Shown piece after piece: positions 63,786 to 64,000 of a stretch of DNA of 64,000 nt. Position numbers and translations under genes: made by a program. Location of the stretch: positions 2,430,380 to 2,494,379 of the forward strand of contig NZ_VDBO01000001.1 in NCBI RefSeq assembly GCF_005930355.1, given 5' to 3'. Position 1 is the stretch's first letter; every line of letters starts with the position of its first letter. The DNA is from Paenibacillus sinopodophylli (GTDB taxonomy: Bacteria > Bacillota > Bacilli > Paenibacillales > Paenibacillaceae). The notes under the pieces were generated by a model that saw only the letters and a list, made by a program, of their open reading frames with translations, ran no database searches and had not been told where the DNA came from.

Positions 63786-63863
63786 AAGAAAAACTCCTCT
63801 CATTTCCTGATTAATAATGCATGCGCAAGCATTTAAGTGCTATCAGATCTATTTTGTAATTTT

Positions 63864-64000
63864 TCATTTTATCATTTCAACCACATATAAACAGCTAAAA
63901 CCTTGTTTGCGCAAAATACGCGCAGCTTTCTTCGTTTTGAAAAGCCCTTGTGACAATATGAAAACATGTTCCTCGGGATCAAGATGCTTTTTCCATACAT
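63864..64000 (-). CDS. C-terminal part of a rhodanese-like protein (5' end outside window)
   Basis: The last 44 residues end in VFILSQGLFKTKKAARILRKQGFSCLYVVEMIK, the C-terminal half of a rhodanese-type domain (loop, AARILRKQGF helix, final strand). The catalytic cysteine loop would be at SQGLFKTKK, where I see no cysteine. The start and most of the protein lie beyond the window. Confidence 0.5.
   Translation of the reverse strand, partial: VWKKHLDPEEHVFILSQGLFKTKKAARILRKQGFSCLYVVEMIK

Overview
The window looks like a chromosomal segment of a spore-forming Paenibacillaceae bacterium (Paenibacillus/Cohnella type). This is inferred from moderate GC, strong AGGAGG ribosome binding sites with many TTG/GTG starts, a SigI/RsgI pair, orphan PAS-domain sensor kinases of the sporulation type, an infC-rpmI-rplT operon with an L20-type leader, a T-box upstream of ilvB and many AraC/Gfo-Idh-MocA sugar loci. 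No rRNA, tRNA, CRISPR array, insertion sequence or prophage was seen. Most of the window is ordinary core and catabolic genes; I did not find a clear new multi-gene system.

Layout. 1-0.9 kb: the start of an M20 hydrolase (YlmB-like thiamine salvage) behind a TPP riboswitch and terminator. 0.9-5.4 kb: a Btr-like AraC/substrate-binding regulator, a Fur box, a divergent class III aminotransferase and an unknown alpha/alpha-toroid protein. 5.4-12.4 kb: carbohydrate catabolism with glucuronate isomerase UxaC, three Gfo/Idh/MocA oxidoreductases and two AraC regulators. 12.4-14.9 kb: an SDR, a VOC protein and a LacI regulator with a palindromic operator. 15-16.6 kb: a zinc-starvation unit (COG0523 GTPase plus cysteine-poor L33) behind Zur-like boxes. 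16.7-19.4 kb: an ATP-grasp ligase, a membrane protein and a small lipoprotein. 19.4-24.5 kb: two overlapping Gfo/Idh genes with a divergent AraC regulator, then a MarR regulator and an MFS exporter behind a MarR-type operator.

24.5-39.5 kb: a PAS kinase, odhAB, an AXE1-family esterase, an MFS protein, leucyl aminopeptidase, a second PAS kinase, sigI-rsgI and a zinc-ribbon protein. 39.5-47.4 kb: a 38-bp tandem hairpin array, a 2-Cys peroxiredoxin behind a perfect PerR-type palindrome, leuB, and the T-box-controlled ilvB-ilvH-ilvC-leuA operon with two long intercistronic hairpins. 47.4-54 kb: a GNAT, a glycine-rich small protein, rplT-rpmI-infC (infC starts with ATT), a GT2 glycosyltransferase, a 0.9-kb gene-poor region, PAP2 and trmB. 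54-64 kb: the tRNA-modification pair mnmL-mnmM, manA, a B12-binding radical SAM protein, a trypsin-like protease with a copper-amine-oxidase N-like domain, an RluD-type pseudouridine synthase, a DUF1904 protein, a decayed flavin oxidoreductase beside an intact NamA-like one, and the end of a rhodanese-like gene.

Metal and stress control recurs: Fur-, Zur- and PerR-like operators are each placed next to genes that fit them. The least explained structures are a roughly 100-nt dispersed two-hairpin repeat (three clear copies, one divergent) and the 38-bp tandem hairpin array. Coordinates of starts were moved to the best ribosome binding site where the longest reading frame lacked one. All functional statements come from reading the sequence and family knowledge; no database search was run.
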